A stretch of 64,000 bases of DNA from NCBI RefSeq assembly GCF_910589235.1, contig NC_060957.1:682001-746000 (forward strand). Direction: 5' to 3'. Shown here in pieces: positions 14,736 through 28,875 of this stretch. A program made the translations under genes and the position numbers. The notes under the pieces are model-generated. The model was not told the DNA's origin and searched no databases. It worked only from the letters and a program-made list of their open reading frames with translations. The DNA comes from Vespa crabro (lineage: Eukaryota > Arthropoda > Insecta > Hymenoptera > Vespidae). The stretch's first letter is position 1. Every line of letters begins with the position of its first letter.

Positions 14736-14910
14736 GGCGAGCTTCTAAATATTTCCGCTTTCCCAACTGATATTCTGTGTTTCATCGTAACGGAACACGG
14801 AGAAGGAAATCAATCGCGAACGATTTGCCTTCGGGGCTGTTTTAGCGTCAAGGAAAGATATCGTACGAGCGAGATACTAGATGAGAAAAAGAAAAAAAAA
14901 AAAAAGAACT

Positions 14911-14924
14911 AGAAAGAGAGGGAC

Positions 14925-14973
<49 letters not shown>

Positions 14974-15204
14974 CCAGTACTCAGAGTACCGCGTTCGTTG
15001 TTGCGAAAACGCTGCGCGGAAGTCGGTAACGACCGGCGTGGAAAAAAGTTCTAAAGTAAATATCGTAAAAATTCATTTCCTGCCGGCAATACGTTTCTAT
15101 CCGACCTATCTCGTCGTCTCTCTCTTCTTCGCCTCTCTTTCCTTTTTTTCCTTCTCTCTCATATACTCTCTCTCTCTCTCTTTTTCTCTCTGGCTCTTTC
15201 TGTT

Positions 15205-15240
<36 letters not shown>

Positions 15241-15458
15241 CCTCTTTCATCCTTTTTCTCTCTCCCTCTTTCATTTTCCCTCTTTTTCTTTCTACTTTCA
15301 TCTATGTATAGGTACATATCGTTTTCCTCTTTCTCCCCTACACGTTCCAGACCCTCGAATACTATAATCCCCGTTGCATGAATGTAGGTATTTGCGAGCG
15401 TTGCAAGATTTGTAAGCTTTGCAAAAGTGAGATGCACGTAGACTTGTGCTGTCTGAGT

Positions 15459-15506
<48 letters not shown>

Positions 15507-15776
15507 GAAAGAGAGAAGGTCGCTGCAAAAGATAACTGTACACATGTTGGAGTACATCGTTTAAACGAGCTAGTTCTTTATGACGAAATTAAAACGAGCG
15601 AGAACGCGTGCGGAGACCGGTTAACGCATATTTGTCGGCACGAAATACCTACGTTTTCTTATGGCGTCTACCGGTTTTAAATGTTACTGCGCTGACTATG
15701 ACCTTTTCTTTCTTTCCCTTATTCAACTAGTATAATATATTTTTTCTTTTTTTTTTCTTCTTCTTTTTTCTTTCTT

Positions 15777-15827
<51 letters not shown>
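14911..15827. repeat. Microsatellite cluster with opposed GA and CT tracts
   Basis: GA at 14911-14973, CT-rich 15110-15300 (pure core about 15207-15238), GA at 15460-15518 and CT at 15740-15827, all within 0.9 kb. Neighbouring tracts are mutually complementary, so they could pair as hairpins. All longer open frames here are repeat translations. Confidence 0.85.
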
Positions 15828-15828
<1 letters not shown>

Positions 15829-16656
15829 TAGGTCGAAATATTTTTATTTGATTAACGAGAGAATTTCTTTAAAAATTGTTTCGCTCGCATATATATATAT
15901 ATATTGTGAATTATTATTTTAAATAAAAATTTCAAAGTTGCAATATCAACAGATCATGGACATTTCTAGAAGTATATTAATTTATGAGAGTTTATTGAAA
16001 TACTTGGCAAATATACGATCATAGTGTTTGTACGATTCCGAATAGCAAGTGTGTACATCAAGGACACACAAGTGTGTATGAACAACATATTGGAAAGAAA
16101 AGTAATGTTATCCATATTTTATTTTCTATGTCATGACTATATGATTATAATACATAACAACATAGGTATGTATATATAGAATTAAATTCACATTATTACA
16201 GTAAACATTTTGAAAATGTTAAATATGTTGCAGTTATATTGTTAGTATAAATCGATAATTGTATAAATAAAAATATAAATATTTATTAACTAAGAAAATC
16301 GATTAAAAAATTCTTCGGATATTTTCGTTTCATGTTTTTAAAACTTTTGGTTTTGAAGATAGTGCCTTCCACATATAGTCAAAGCAAATAAACTGTTTTG
16401 AAACTGTAAATATCAGCTGGCTGAGTCATATAATTTCCAGGAATTTAAACAGGTCACTTTATCACTGTCTCTTTAAAGAAATAATATAGGTCAGCGTGTT
16501 ATTGTAAATATGTACTTTTTCTTTACATGAATGTATATCCGGAAGTAAAAGTCGTAGGAAAATATTAAATGTTAATCATTTTAAAAGGACATATTTTTCC
16601 ATCTTAGCGTCATATAACTGTTTAATAATTAATTATAAATAATATTTACATAAGTA

Positions 16657-16692
<36 letters not shown>

Positions 16693-19600
16693 GAAAGTTT
16701 GTGTGCATGTATGTGTAAAGTTTGTAAATTATCTTTTAAAGAAATATAGAAAAAATGAAATTATAAGAACAAGTATGATTGTGTGTCGAGAATATATTAT
16801 ATCTATATAATAAGATAGTAATAAAAAAAAAAAAAAAAATGCTGGATAAATAAAAATTGATAGATACTTTGTTTTTATTGATGACAAGAAATATATTAAT
16901 AGAAAATTTCATTCAAGCCAAATGCTGTATAGTAATGTCAGGAATCCAATTGGGAGTTTATCTAAATTTTGTAATATTTTCAAAAGATCCGGAATATGCC
17001 TCCATTCATGATGTGAACTACATCATTATTCGCTGATACAATATACATAGAATAAATCGTGCGCAAAAAGCAAAAGGAATAAACATTTTACGTGTTCCAT
17101 TAGGAAGGATGGGACGGGAGGGGCGGGGGTGGGGAAAGATGAGTATGCAAGCACTTGAAAAATAAGTTTTTATGGATTCTAAAATGGTAAGCCCAGTTCT
17201 ACTAGAATACGAGTCGGAGATATCCCGGCGCTTTGCCAATTCATTCTTATGGTGATAATGTTTTATACGAGCGAGTAGAAAGTTAATTTGACTCGGCTAT
17301 CTCGGATTACCTAGGAAAACTTTTCCCGTGTACCGGGGTAATAATAAATTAGGAAAATTACCATCTTTACATAATAGGACGTTTAACGAATCCACCACGA
17401 ATACAGATACACATATGCACACAAACTCAAATAAAGGTAAAAGCAGACCAAAAGAAAAATGCGGAGAAAAGAGATTCGATTTTCTGAACAAACCTACGAT
17501 AATTATGCAGAATGGGGGAATACTTTACAGATCTCGATTACTTTTGAAATATGTTGTTAAAATCAATTTTACGAGTATATTTGTCTTATGTATATAACTA
17601 TCACTCGACCTTAATTTCCATGATATTCGTAAAAGATTTCAATTCAATTTAGATTGCATTACGGTTAGATTAGATTTTATTCTGAGAAAGTCGGTCGCAT
17701 TTTTATATAGTCCAAACTAAATTTAACTCATTAATGATAATCATTTAAACCTTGATGCAACCATGATGCAACCCGAGGTTACATTTTTAATGAAAGAATT
17801 AGACCACTTAAGAAATAAGCTTCTAAGCCAAACGATTTATGACGCTTGTTCCAAATTTACCCTTAAAATATTTATTTTTTAGTCGCAATGCAGTAAGATC
17901 ACTTATTACCAAGGACGTGAGATTGTTCAAATAATCTCGAAATTAAAAATATAGTCGACCAATTAAATTACTTAATTAAGTATTACTCGCTCTTTTTCTC
18001 ATTCATTTCACATTTATACTCCTCCTATATATTTTTCCTTTTACTTTTCCCTTTTCTTAGTATTTTTCTTTTCTTTTTTCTGAGCGTTTCCCTAGATAAT
18101 TAATCGAGATGTTTCAATATCATAAATCTAATATATAAACATCTACATGAAAACATTAAAGCACAGCTAGTCTCGTTTTTAAACTATACTATATTAGTAG
18201 TTATATACTTAGCTTAGTTATGTATTCCTAGAATGTATTCATTCGTTACAACTCGATTATTGTTGCGACGCATTTAGTGCACGGGCCGTTATGCACACCT
18301 TGGAGCAATTTAATAATTCTTGAAAAGTATGAACGAAGGACCAAAGGATCTTTGATAATGAAATATTTAGATCTTACTATAATTATAATAATAATTATCA
18401 AAAGGATGTTTCAAAACATTGTAATTGAGAAAAAAATTAAAAACTTCGCATAACTCGTATCGACAAATGCACTTTTCAAAGACATCGTTCGATGATAAAT
18501 CTTTGAAATTTACGTCGAAGTAAATTTTTCTAAATTTTTATAATGTTCAATTTAAGGAGCACCTCAAATTCACGAACACTCAACGCTTATTTGCATAATT
18601 TCATACGGCATAGTGAGAGCCATTTTCCTTGAATATGATTAATTATTCGAGTCGGAAGATGCTATCTTCTCGGGCAGCCGTCTTGACTCCTATCGCCCAT
18701 CTCGTCGACATATAGATTATTCTGTATCAGGATTCGAGCATAGAACACGCATGATCGAAGATCAATCATGAAATATCATCATTACCCGTAAAACGTATTA
18801 TTATATATTGCACTACGTCAAACTACATTCATTTAGGAAACATTTCAAACTTAGTTCTGTCTTGTACGATTAATTTAGTTGCGATTAATTTAGATGCATA
18901 TATCTCGAAGGTAATGCGTGATTTTTGATGAAGTTACAACACTAATGAACACGAAGAGAATCGAATCAAATGATCGCAACTTGATAGAACACGATTAACG
19001 GAATAGTTCAGATAAAAGGCAAGAACAAAATATTAACGAAATTAAAATTGGCAAACATAAATACAGCAAGAATTGAATTGTATTGGACTATGAGTATATG
19101 TAAGTATTGAACACTATAGTAAGTAACTTTTCATTGAATCGATTCTAGATTGAACTTGCGAAACTTTACTTTCTTTTACATACAAAAGTAGATTAAATTA
19201 TGTACGACAAATATATCAGAATATTGAAAATCATACAAATGTCTAAATCATAAAGACTATAAATATTTGATAATAAATTATAAGGAAGAGCTAACATTAT
19301 CCATTATAGAATACATATTATAGAATACACATTATAGAAAAAAAAAAAAAATTACTTAGAATGTCGATTTTGACAAAATATTTCAAGGCTATCGAAATTG
19401 ACCGAGATTGGTCCTTCCTATTTCGTATAAATATTGCTCGAATGATCATGATCCAGCATGCAACGTTCGTGCATTTGAAGAAAGAAGGAAAATGGACAAA
19501 TTTTATTTCGTTGTCTTATATCTTCTTTTCTTTTTTTTTCTTTCTTTCTCTTTTTACGAAAAACCAAGAAACAAAGGAGGGAAGAAGTCGAAATCGTGAA

Positions 19601-20930
19601 AGAATACGAATAAAGAGAATGGAATGTGAGAGAGAAAGACGAGGAGGTCGAAAGTCAATAATCTCGAGTAATTCGTCTTTCCGGCGGAAGCTATTTTCAT
19701 TGTACTCGAGAGATTCGTAGCGAGTCACGGTCGGCGTGCGTTAATCAACTAAAAGCCTGTAGTCTGTGTTTACACACCGCGTCTCAATAGCCGCTATCGT
19801 CTACTTCGCATACCGATAACATCGCTCGGAGAAACGCGTCGCATACTTAAACGATAGAAAGCGAGCTCGTACTGCGAGGCGCCAAGGGCCGTGAACGGGT
19901 GTGAACAAATCGGAAATGTAATCAGGCTACGTTTGCTGTTTACGTGATAACGACGTTCATTCATTTCTAGAAACGTCTACTATAACTGGAATCAACGTTT
20001 TCGATAATGCGATATTTTACCTTTCCTTTATTTTACCATCATTATCATTTAAATATACGTTTGAAATAAATAAAGTATAATATAAAGTATTTCGATGTCT
20101 TCAAGCTTTTACGAAATACAAACATTATTAATATACATATTAGTATATTATACATATATGATTTATACATAAAATATAAAAATTTGAAAAAATGCGACCC
20201 TCGTTTAAATCTTCATCTATAAAATGGAAGCTTATTCATGAAAATTGCTCAAGAATTACACCTGGACACATTGCTGACATAAACTATTATAAAACAAGAG
20301 GTAATGAAGATATATAAAGTGATGCAGCACACATATTTAAAATAGAAATTTATATATATATATAAATATAGAAAAAAAATAAATAAAAACAAAAATAGGT
20401 TATATTTGATTTGAAAAAAGTATTTTTTCTACAGTTTATATTTAAAATATCATTCTCTAATTATTAGAATAATTATTATTTCTATGTTTCTTAATATGTT
20501 CAATAATTAAGCAATTTCAATATTTTCCTTCTTTAGAGAGAGAATATATCGTAAAAATTTTGCCATTTTGACGTTTAAGAACGTGAATCAATGTATTTAA
20601 ATTGTTTCGATATATTTCAGAAGTCAAAATATATTCAAATAAATCAAACCTATTATCGCATTTATTTCATATATTTATCATTAGATGTCGTTTCTATTTA
20701 ATAATAAAAAAAAATTTGATAAGATACGATTTAAGAGGTCGGTACATATTTGGCAATGTTCTCTTACATAGTATCTAGTATATCGTTTGTAAGTGTTGTG
20801 TAAACTCGATGGATAGGGGAAGATTGTAGGAAGGTCCTAGTCGTCGTTCTGAGTAAAGATATGATTCTAACGAATGCCGATGTTAGAGAAAGACAGATAA
20901 AGGATAAAAAGAGAGTGTAGCAATGTGGGA
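15828..20930. other. Repeat-poor AT-rich stretch, no gene seen
   Basis: This is the longest stretch of the desert with few GA/CT tracts. It has (AT)n at 15889-15904 and 16660-16689 and a short poly(A) at about 16824-16839. A GC-richer patch at about 17090-17240 contains a GGGACGGGAGGGGCGGGG run. No coding exon is evident. Confidence 0.55.
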
Positions 20931-21083
20931 AAAGAGAGAGAGAGAGAGAGAACGTGCACTGTAACTTCGCGTCACGGCCAGTGAGCTTCATCGATCACCG
21001 GCCAACTCAATTTGTCTCCATTGATACCAATCTGCTGAGCAAGCTCGTTCTCTCTTTCTCCTCATACTACTATATCTCTCTTT

Positions 21084-21130
<47 letters not shown>

Positions 21131-21896
21131 GTTCTCTAAATTTCAATCTTAATCTTTTCTCATGCAGGAAAAGAATCTATGTACATAACGATGATATACA
21201 TGACAATAGAGAACGTAATATATACGCAATATCTACAAATCAATTTGTGATCGTTTGAAAAATAATATTGTTGATTCATGGATAATTAAAAAATTTTAAT
21301 TTATTAATGCAAAATAATAATATGGGTCGATGAATAAATTGAAAGACAGTTTTATCGTATATCAGCGAATACCGTATAGTTTCTCTTCGCAATATCTCCT
21401 TCTTGATAAAATTTAAGTTTCAAACGTGAAATAATGTAAATCATAATGTAAATTATCAATTTTATCGGTTCAGTTATCCCGTCAGGATATCAAATCAAAT
21501 TTCAAATTTCAAAAATCGTCAATGGAAAACTATAGGGAAAGAAAAATAGATAGAACGAAAATGAGAAGGTAAGAGATTAAAGAGAGAAAGGAATAAGGAT
21601 AAGAGGAAGTAAAGTTAGAGAAATTCACGACTTACGTTCAAGCGCGAAAGCACTGCCTTACATGCATAATTTCGTAGAACGGTTAAATTGCGTGAGCGCC
21701 GTGAAGTCAGTCAGGCAGCTAACTATGCGGAGCCATTGCTTGAGCACAGTGCAAACATCGCGATATAATCAGGAGAATTAAACTGTCCCTCCTCCGGTTC
21801 TCGAAAGTCCTCCTTTTCTACCCTCTCTACCATTGACTTTGCAGTACGAGAAGCACGGTTTCATCCACTGAAAAGTCACCCACCTGTACCGATTCG

Positions 21897-21939
<43 letters not shown>

Positions 21940-22106
21940 GACAGAGAAAGAGAAAACCGTCCTCTAGTCCTCTCGTCCATTGGATTCAACTCTGCTAGCT
22001 TTTACTCAGGAAGAAGAGAGATAGGGAAAGATAGAGAGGGTAGTAGTAACGTGAGTGAGTGTTCAACGTAGAAAGAGAGTAGTCCGATATGGAAGAGAGG
22101 AAAGGA

Positions 22107-22149
<43 letters not shown>

Positions 22150-22411
22150 TGGTGGGAGAAACGGAAAGGAAGGCGACACGGAGGGATGGGTACTCAACCA
22201 GTACGAACCGTGCGCGCTACGAAACGGCTTTCTATCAAATTATAAGTTGTCACACGGATGACGACGCAGCAGCCGAGCTGACTCCAAGCTTAGCTTTCCC
22301 AGTTAACGCCATTGCCGTCGCCGCCGTTGCCGCCGTCACCAATCAGAACTGCTTTCCTTCAACTTTGTCCTTCTCTCTCTCTCTCTCTCTCTTTCTCTCC
22401 CTCTCTATCTA

Positions 22412-22460
<49 letters not shown>

Positions 22461-22466
22461 GTCTCT
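20931..22466. repeat. Cluster of GA and CT microsatellites
   Basis: GA at about 20933-20953, CT at 21075-21130, GA at 21899-21955, GA at 22110-22147 and CT at 22371-22466. Unique AT-rich DNA lies between them. A 171-codon plus-strand frame at 22089-22604 is mostly repeat translation joined through a unique middle and is not accepted as a gene. Confidence 0.8.
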
Positions 22467-25142
22467 CTTTCTATTTTCACCCTTTTGGTCTCTCATAGTC
22501 TTTTCTCACTGTTTCCTTTCGTTTTCCTTTATCTCATCCTTCTTCTATCCGTTTTCCTTCCCTTCTTTGTCTTTTCCTTTCATTCCTATCTAGACCGTCG
22601 TTAGTCTGAATGCGTTATAGTTGATTCTCTTTTCTTCTAGTTTCCTGTTTCTTTAGACATATAAAGATTGAAAAAGAAGGGAGAGAATGATCATAAAGAT
22701 AGAAAGAGAGAGGGAGAAAGGATGAGGGAGAAAATGTTCGTAGGCATGTTTTACAATTGTTAGCTCATGGCATTAGTATGTAAGGAATTTCTAATTGAAT
22801 ACTATATATCTTATGCAACTAACCTTAAAAGGGCGATGGAAATATGTTTCTTCTCTGGTTGGTTAGTTTTTTGGTTTAATCAAAATCGTCGAGGTGACGA
22901 TAAAACAAAACTTTCTATTAAAGAATAATAGAGAGAGAGAGAGAGAGAGAGAGTATATGTAACTAGAATAAAACGAATTCTTCAATCGATGAATTCAAGA
23001 ATAAAAACGTAATTACGATAGTGAAAACGATCTTGAATCAGCCTTTATCAGCCCTTTTCCTCTAGGGTCTCAGAAAAAAAAAGATATCATCGCATTATAC
23101 GGTCATAAAATTTGAAAGACTAATAGCCATCTCGATGTAAAAGGTGGTTCATCGAAAGAATCGAATCGACGATTTATCACGAGATGAGGAGCCGTCATAA
23201 CGAGCGAAATCATCGCGTTTTACAACATCGGAGAAAGAAGGGCATACAATCGCTTTCATCGATCCTTCGTCGTCCTTTCTTCTTCTTTTCTCATCGACGT
23301 CGCACAATGGACGAGCGCGTAAGAGCGACCCCCTGTTGGAGCTTGAAGAAAAAAGAATGGCCTATGTTGAAGAATAAAAAAAAAAAAAAAAAAAAGAAAA
23401 AGAGAGACAAAGAAAAAGGATAGAAGAAGGGATCACGAAGGGTAGAGGTCGATTTTGCGAGAGGGAAAACGCCATTAGAGTCACGGCTGATTAAAAAAGT
23501 ACAAAGCTCCATAGTGTGGTAGAAGCGTGTCTAACGATAGTTGGCTCCTACAATATCGAGAACACAATAAATGTTACCGATGTCAATTTATGTCTGTTCT
23601 TAATTTATCCACATACCAAAACAAATCGAATGATCGTACTTATTTCTTCTCTCATTTATCGGCATAATCAAAAAATAAAAGGAACGATATTCGTTCGAAC
23701 TAAAAACCCTCCTAGAATCTCTATATCTCTACATCGAATTCGAACAATCACCAATGAAATGTATATATCAAGAGCTTATTTCCATAAAAGCTTAACCGCG
23801 TTTTATTATGAACGTATTATCAGCATCACTGCCCTTGGCTCGCTCGTCCCCTTTTTATTATAACACCCTTTTCAATGATATCTTCCCTTTTCTTTTTTCC
23901 TTCGTATCACCCTACGACAAGTACTTATTATAAGACGTATTATATCAATCTTTTTTGAAGAACCGATTGCTTTGGATTCCTTCACTTCCAGAATGAATTA
24001 TGCTTGACAATGGGAAGAGTGAGAAATAAAGATATTACCACTTATAACGTTTCCCTTTTTATGATTACTGAGTTACGTGCGTTTAAAATTCAAAGAGAGC
24101 ACAACTTTGTTCGCTCTTTCATGTATTCTGACTATTAATTTTATTTTAGCGATATTTTTTGTTTTTGTTTGTTTCTTTTTTTTTTTTTTTCTTTTATTTT
24201 ATTTCCTTTTTTTTTTTTTTTTATTTACCGACTGAAATCGTGTTATGTAATTAAATCATGAGACAGAATTAAATATTCATCCTAAAGGAACGTAGATGAA
24301 TAGAACTATTGATTCTAAAACCGTGACCCGTGGACTCTATAATCTTATAGGTATTCCGCGTACGTCGCACTTGCATCCGCGTGCGCCAAAGAGTTGCAAG
24401 TCGCAAGCTAATGTTTGCAATTTACCCAGGCGTGGTGGATCTCGCCGGCAAGAGCAAACCGAGTGGCCGATGCAGAAGGGTTTCTAAAACAGCTTCTCTC
24501 TCTCTCTCTCTCTCAAGTTGGGAACATTGAGGGGAGATACAGAAGTGTGCAAGAATGAGATAGATAGAAATAAAGAGAAAGAGAGACAGAACTAAAGAGA
24601 GAGGGAGAGAGAGAGAAAGAGATAAGTATCCTCTCCTTTGGCTCTTCCCAATCTAGGGGTAGCGGATACGGCAGTCAGCAAGGGTGGTGGCGGCACCAAC
24701 CAGCGCCGCATCAAGTATCACTCTATTTACCCGTCAAATATTTGTGCTTTTACCGTGAAGCGCCGTATTCGAGGCCCCTCTTCTACTACCACTCTACTCT
24801 TAGGCTATCCACTCTATCCTTTAGTACCACTTTGTATACGCCAAGCAGTAGCAACGGCGGCTACGACAACGGCAATGGTAACGGCAGCAACAACGACCAC
24901 GACAGTAGCAGCAATAGTAAGAACGACGACAGCGGTGCCACTGTAGACTGAATTTCCTTAACGAAAACTTGCGAAAATTTGCAATTCCTAACGAAGAAAT
25001 CCAAGGACGTGCTATCTCGCCTTTTTGCCGTTCGTATCGGCGACTGAGATGACTAGGCTTGTAGATTTTTTTCTGACAAATAAAATAACACCTGATTGTT
25101 AATTAGAAAAGGTAAAAGTTCATATATTAAAGATATAGAGAA

Positions 25143-25174
<32 letters not shown>

Positions 25175-25301
25175 TAGAATAAAATGGTTTTGGAGGATGG
25201 CAGGTTTTCAATCCGAGATACTGGAGGAAGAAGCAGGAACGAAGCGAGTATGTGCCAAAAATAAAGATTCTTTCCAAGTATAAAAGACAGAGAAAGATAA
25301 A

Positions 25302-25332
<31 letters not shown>

Positions 25333-27381
25333 CAAAGACGAAGAACGAAAGTAGTAAAGAGAAGACGACGGTTGCAAGGTCCACGATAAACCCGTAGGCC
25401 GGTCACGGATGTGACGCACGAACGGCTACCATATAGCCATCCTTCTTTTTTCCTCTTCTCTTTCTTGGCCCCCTTTAGCTGGTCACCACCCTGGGGGAAT
25501 CCTAATATCCACGTTTGACGTCATGCCAAATACTTACCCCTTACTCGTCTGGAATAAGGCACAAACGTGAGACGGCCGCAATAGACGACGGTAGCAGGAC
25601 GTGGAAAGTAAAGATGAAGGAAAAGCCAGAAAAGACTTCTCGTAATGCAATGCCAAGGTAAATCCTCGTGAATGCAATGTAAGACACTGTTTTCTCAACT
25701 GAAAATATATTGTGCAGAATTAATTAATATTTACGATAGAGGAGGTTATTTAAAAATTATTGTATGAAAAAAATATAAGTCTCATGAAACAAAAATAAAT
25801 ATTAATTTCTATCTTCTTCTTAAAGCTCTCTTATGATTTATTTAACATAATACTATTTTTACATAGCAAATATTTTATAGTAATCATTTTTAATAGAATG
25901 TTTTCAATTATTTCTTAACACACTTTTTATGGCTTTTACTGTTTATTTAAAAATTACATTCTCTATATATGTTATCAATAATACTATGTTATCAGTAAAT
26001 ACTTGGCATCTTTCGGAGTTCCAAATTAAATTATCGATGATAGCCATTGGAGATCGATTTAAGTAATGAACTTGATTAAATAAAAATATGAAGAAAGAAT
26101 AATACAACAAAATAATTAACTATGATGCGTTAATGATCTCGAATATGCGATATGGAGATCGAAATTTGAACTGAGATTGAACGAACGCGGCCAATATTTC
26201 GAATTGTATTTCCGTACGATAGAAGTTCATAGATGTTCGTCCTAGAACTACGATCTATGGGATATATTACAATTGATACGATGATATTTATAGAGCGGTT
26301 AATACGATGACGACCGATTTATCAATACGGAACAGAAATAAATTGGGTGATTCAAATCGATTAAGAATAAATAATTAAATTAGAATTTAAAATTTAGAAT
26401 CGGTTTTCAGAAGTGGAATTATATGGAACGTGATACGTTTCTGAGAAACAACATTAATTCTAAAAGTGATGGGATCTATCAATAGACGTTAAAAATAAAC
26501 TATCGTTCCATGAGGATTTTATGATTTGCATTAAAAAGTAATGGTCAGCATTCGTTAAATCTTATTAAATTGTTCGTTGACATTGTAGTGGTGATACTAA
26601 TTAATTTAATGCTACGAATTAGCTAATAGATATCAATAAACTATATTTAGTTAATGCCAGTTATTATACATCAGGTACTGGAATATCGTTTGGAATGGGC
26701 GATAAGTAACTGATGCTATTTCGGACTTTTTGCTCATCTTATATACTCAAGAAATTTCTAAAAGTGATAAAAGATGCGCTATAGTACGTACAAAGATATG
26801 CGCGCGGCATACGAAGTTATTACATTAAAGGGTGCTGTATGGCTTCCATACTGCATGTTACACCATTTATTATATGATGATGTATGTATTCTCATTAGCT
26901 CGAGACGTATTTATCCATATTATCCATATTTTTCATACATTGCAAATATTGTTTCATATTTTGTTATACATTCTTATGTTCTATTAATAATAGACAATTT
27001 GTATGCTTTAGTTGCTATTTATAATCTATACGGATATAGAAAAGGTGACAGCTTGATTTTTATCTCACACTATCCTTCGTTAATTGTGAAAGAGAGTCAC
27101 TTTAACTTTTATAACCTCGCACGGTTTTTTTCGATCAACTTTATCCGATTCGGGAGGATTTTATAACGGCGAGAAGTTAATTTTTAACGTTCAGATATAC
27201 ATATGTATGTATAACGTGGGACAGATAGAAGGAAGAGCGGTAGTAACATGGGAAAATATTCACTTTTCGAATTCTGCTCGATCCGATGATCCCGGTGGAA
27301 ATCAGTAGAATTATCGAGAGCATGTCGACTATCGAAAGGGCTAGAAAGGGTATAGTGAATGCCCGTATATGTATCTATATA

Positions 27382-27412
<31 letters not shown>

Positions 27413-28250
27413 TACATATATATATATATAATATGTACGTAGGTGTATGGAAGATATCGAGCGCGGACCGTCCGATTTGAATACATAACTGGCTGGATAT
27501 AAACGAGCCTATGAATAAAATTTAAATTCCAATCAGCGGATGAACAATGCAACGAATATAGCTGTGCCCACGATCGGTAGCAATCGCAAGATAGAATAAC
27601 TTCGACGTAAAGTCTAGACGTGGGAGAACTATGCCTAATAAAATGAATCATAAGTTGAAATAGATTAAGTGTTCCATCATTGATATCCTTTGTTTGAATG
27701 ATCAATTTAATGAAGTTTAAGTAATTACAAAGGGATTATATTAGCTGGAATATAATTCTCACGTTGGACTTTCGACGAAATCAGGAGTAAAATAATAATA
27801 CCAACCGCACGATTATGTATATTTTAATTCATATATAGCAGGGGACGGTGAATCGACCATTGTTTTCCAGTATTGGGGATGACAGAAACAACCGAGCCCT
27901 ATTTCCCTTTAAAAGAGGTGGGAAGGGGAGGATACCTCTCGAGATAGCACCGAACGACATGCACCCGCTCGGCAATCGCAGCAAATTACAATTATGCCTG
28001 TTTGACATGCGGACGGTTTGATTTATTAATCATCGACCAGCAGCACCCGGGTAGAGGCAACTGGATGGGATGGTAACTGAACGTAGAAAAGAGAGGAAAG
28101 AGGAAAATAACTGTGGCAATGCCGGAGCAGAAGCAGAGCGCGATGAATATTTTCGCGCCAACGCGGCCGTGCTCGTAATTTTCTCGATTCGCGTTTATTG
28201 TAATTTATGCGTGGCGTTAGCGAGCTTTCTCTCCTTCCACGAGTGTACAC
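22467..28250. other. Non-coding stretch, no gene seen
   Basis: Poly(A) at about 23377-23396, poly(T) at about 24174-24222, GA/CT at 24495-24514, 25149-25175 and 25302-25333, and degenerate CAA/CGG/GAC triplets at 24849-24945. AT-rich unique DNA spans 25690-27180. The 130-codon ATG frame at 26774-27166 is within chance expectation for this composition. Confidence 0.55.
27375..27432. repeat. (TA)n-(CA)n-(TA)n microsatellite
   Basis: Alternating TA and CA dinucleotides with two AA breaks. Confidence 0.85.
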
Positions 28251-28271
28251 AACCCTCTCTCACCCATTCTC

Positions 28272-28275
<4 letters not shown>

Positions 28276-28311
<36 letters not shown>

Positions 28312-28312
28312 C
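28276..28312. repeat. (CT)n microsatellite
   Basis: A pure CT run, with a second one at about 28530-28552. Confidence 0.9.
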
Positions 28313-28856
28313 CTCTATACTCTTGCAACGAGTAGTAGCATGACGAGGGCGAAACGCGAAAGCTCAGGCCTGTTTGCACAGCGCTTGATACAGAGATTCA
28401 GCCGATTCAATTAAATCCGCGGTAATCGATTAAGCGTGTGATCAACGGCGACCGTTATCTTTTTATCGGCGGATTTATGCAAATTAACGGTTGCCACTTC
28501 ACTCTCTTCTCTCCGTTTCCCTGTCTCTCTATCTCTCTCTCTCTCTCTCTCTCTTCCAACATTTCTACCTCTTTCACCATATCTCTTTCTATCTCTTTCT
28601 CTCGTAGAATACTTTATGTTTCATAAAAGTGTTTATATCGGCAGAGAACGAATATCCGATTGAATCCAATTCTAATTATCGCTTCTCATTTAAGTTTTTA
28701 TCAGGAATGGTCGTTCGAGCGAGTTTGAAAGCCTTTCCGAAACGTGAAAACGCAATCGAACGAAATATATGCTCGATGGAAGTTGCAGGTGGCCGGTTAA
28801 AGAGCGTGTGAATTTGGAATTATTCGCGTGAGAGGAGAGAGAGAAAGAGAGAAAAA

Positions 28857-28875
28857 GTGTGCGCGCGCGCGCGCG
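28857..28875. repeat. (GC)n alternating tract
   Basis: GTGT followed by seven GC dinucleotides and a G. Pure CG alternation is rare in this AT-rich window and is Z-DNA-prone. Confidence 0.85.

Noticed and set aside
20192..20317. 41-codon ATG frame in AT-rich DNA
   Set aside because: Protein-like in appearance but too short, with no signal peptide, no recognised motif and no gene context.
22089..22604. 171-codon plus frame
   Set aside because: Most residues translate GA (Arg/Glu) and CT (Ser/Leu) microsatellites.
26774..27166. 130-codon ATG frame on plus
   Set aside because: AT-driven composition (Tyr, Ile, Phe, Leu) and no motif. About one ATG-independent frame of this length is expected by chance in 64 kb of such DNA.
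27184..27705. 173-codon minus frame
   Set aside because: Its centre is translated TA/CA repeat (Tyr/Ile/Val). The remainder has no family signature and no promoter or splice support.
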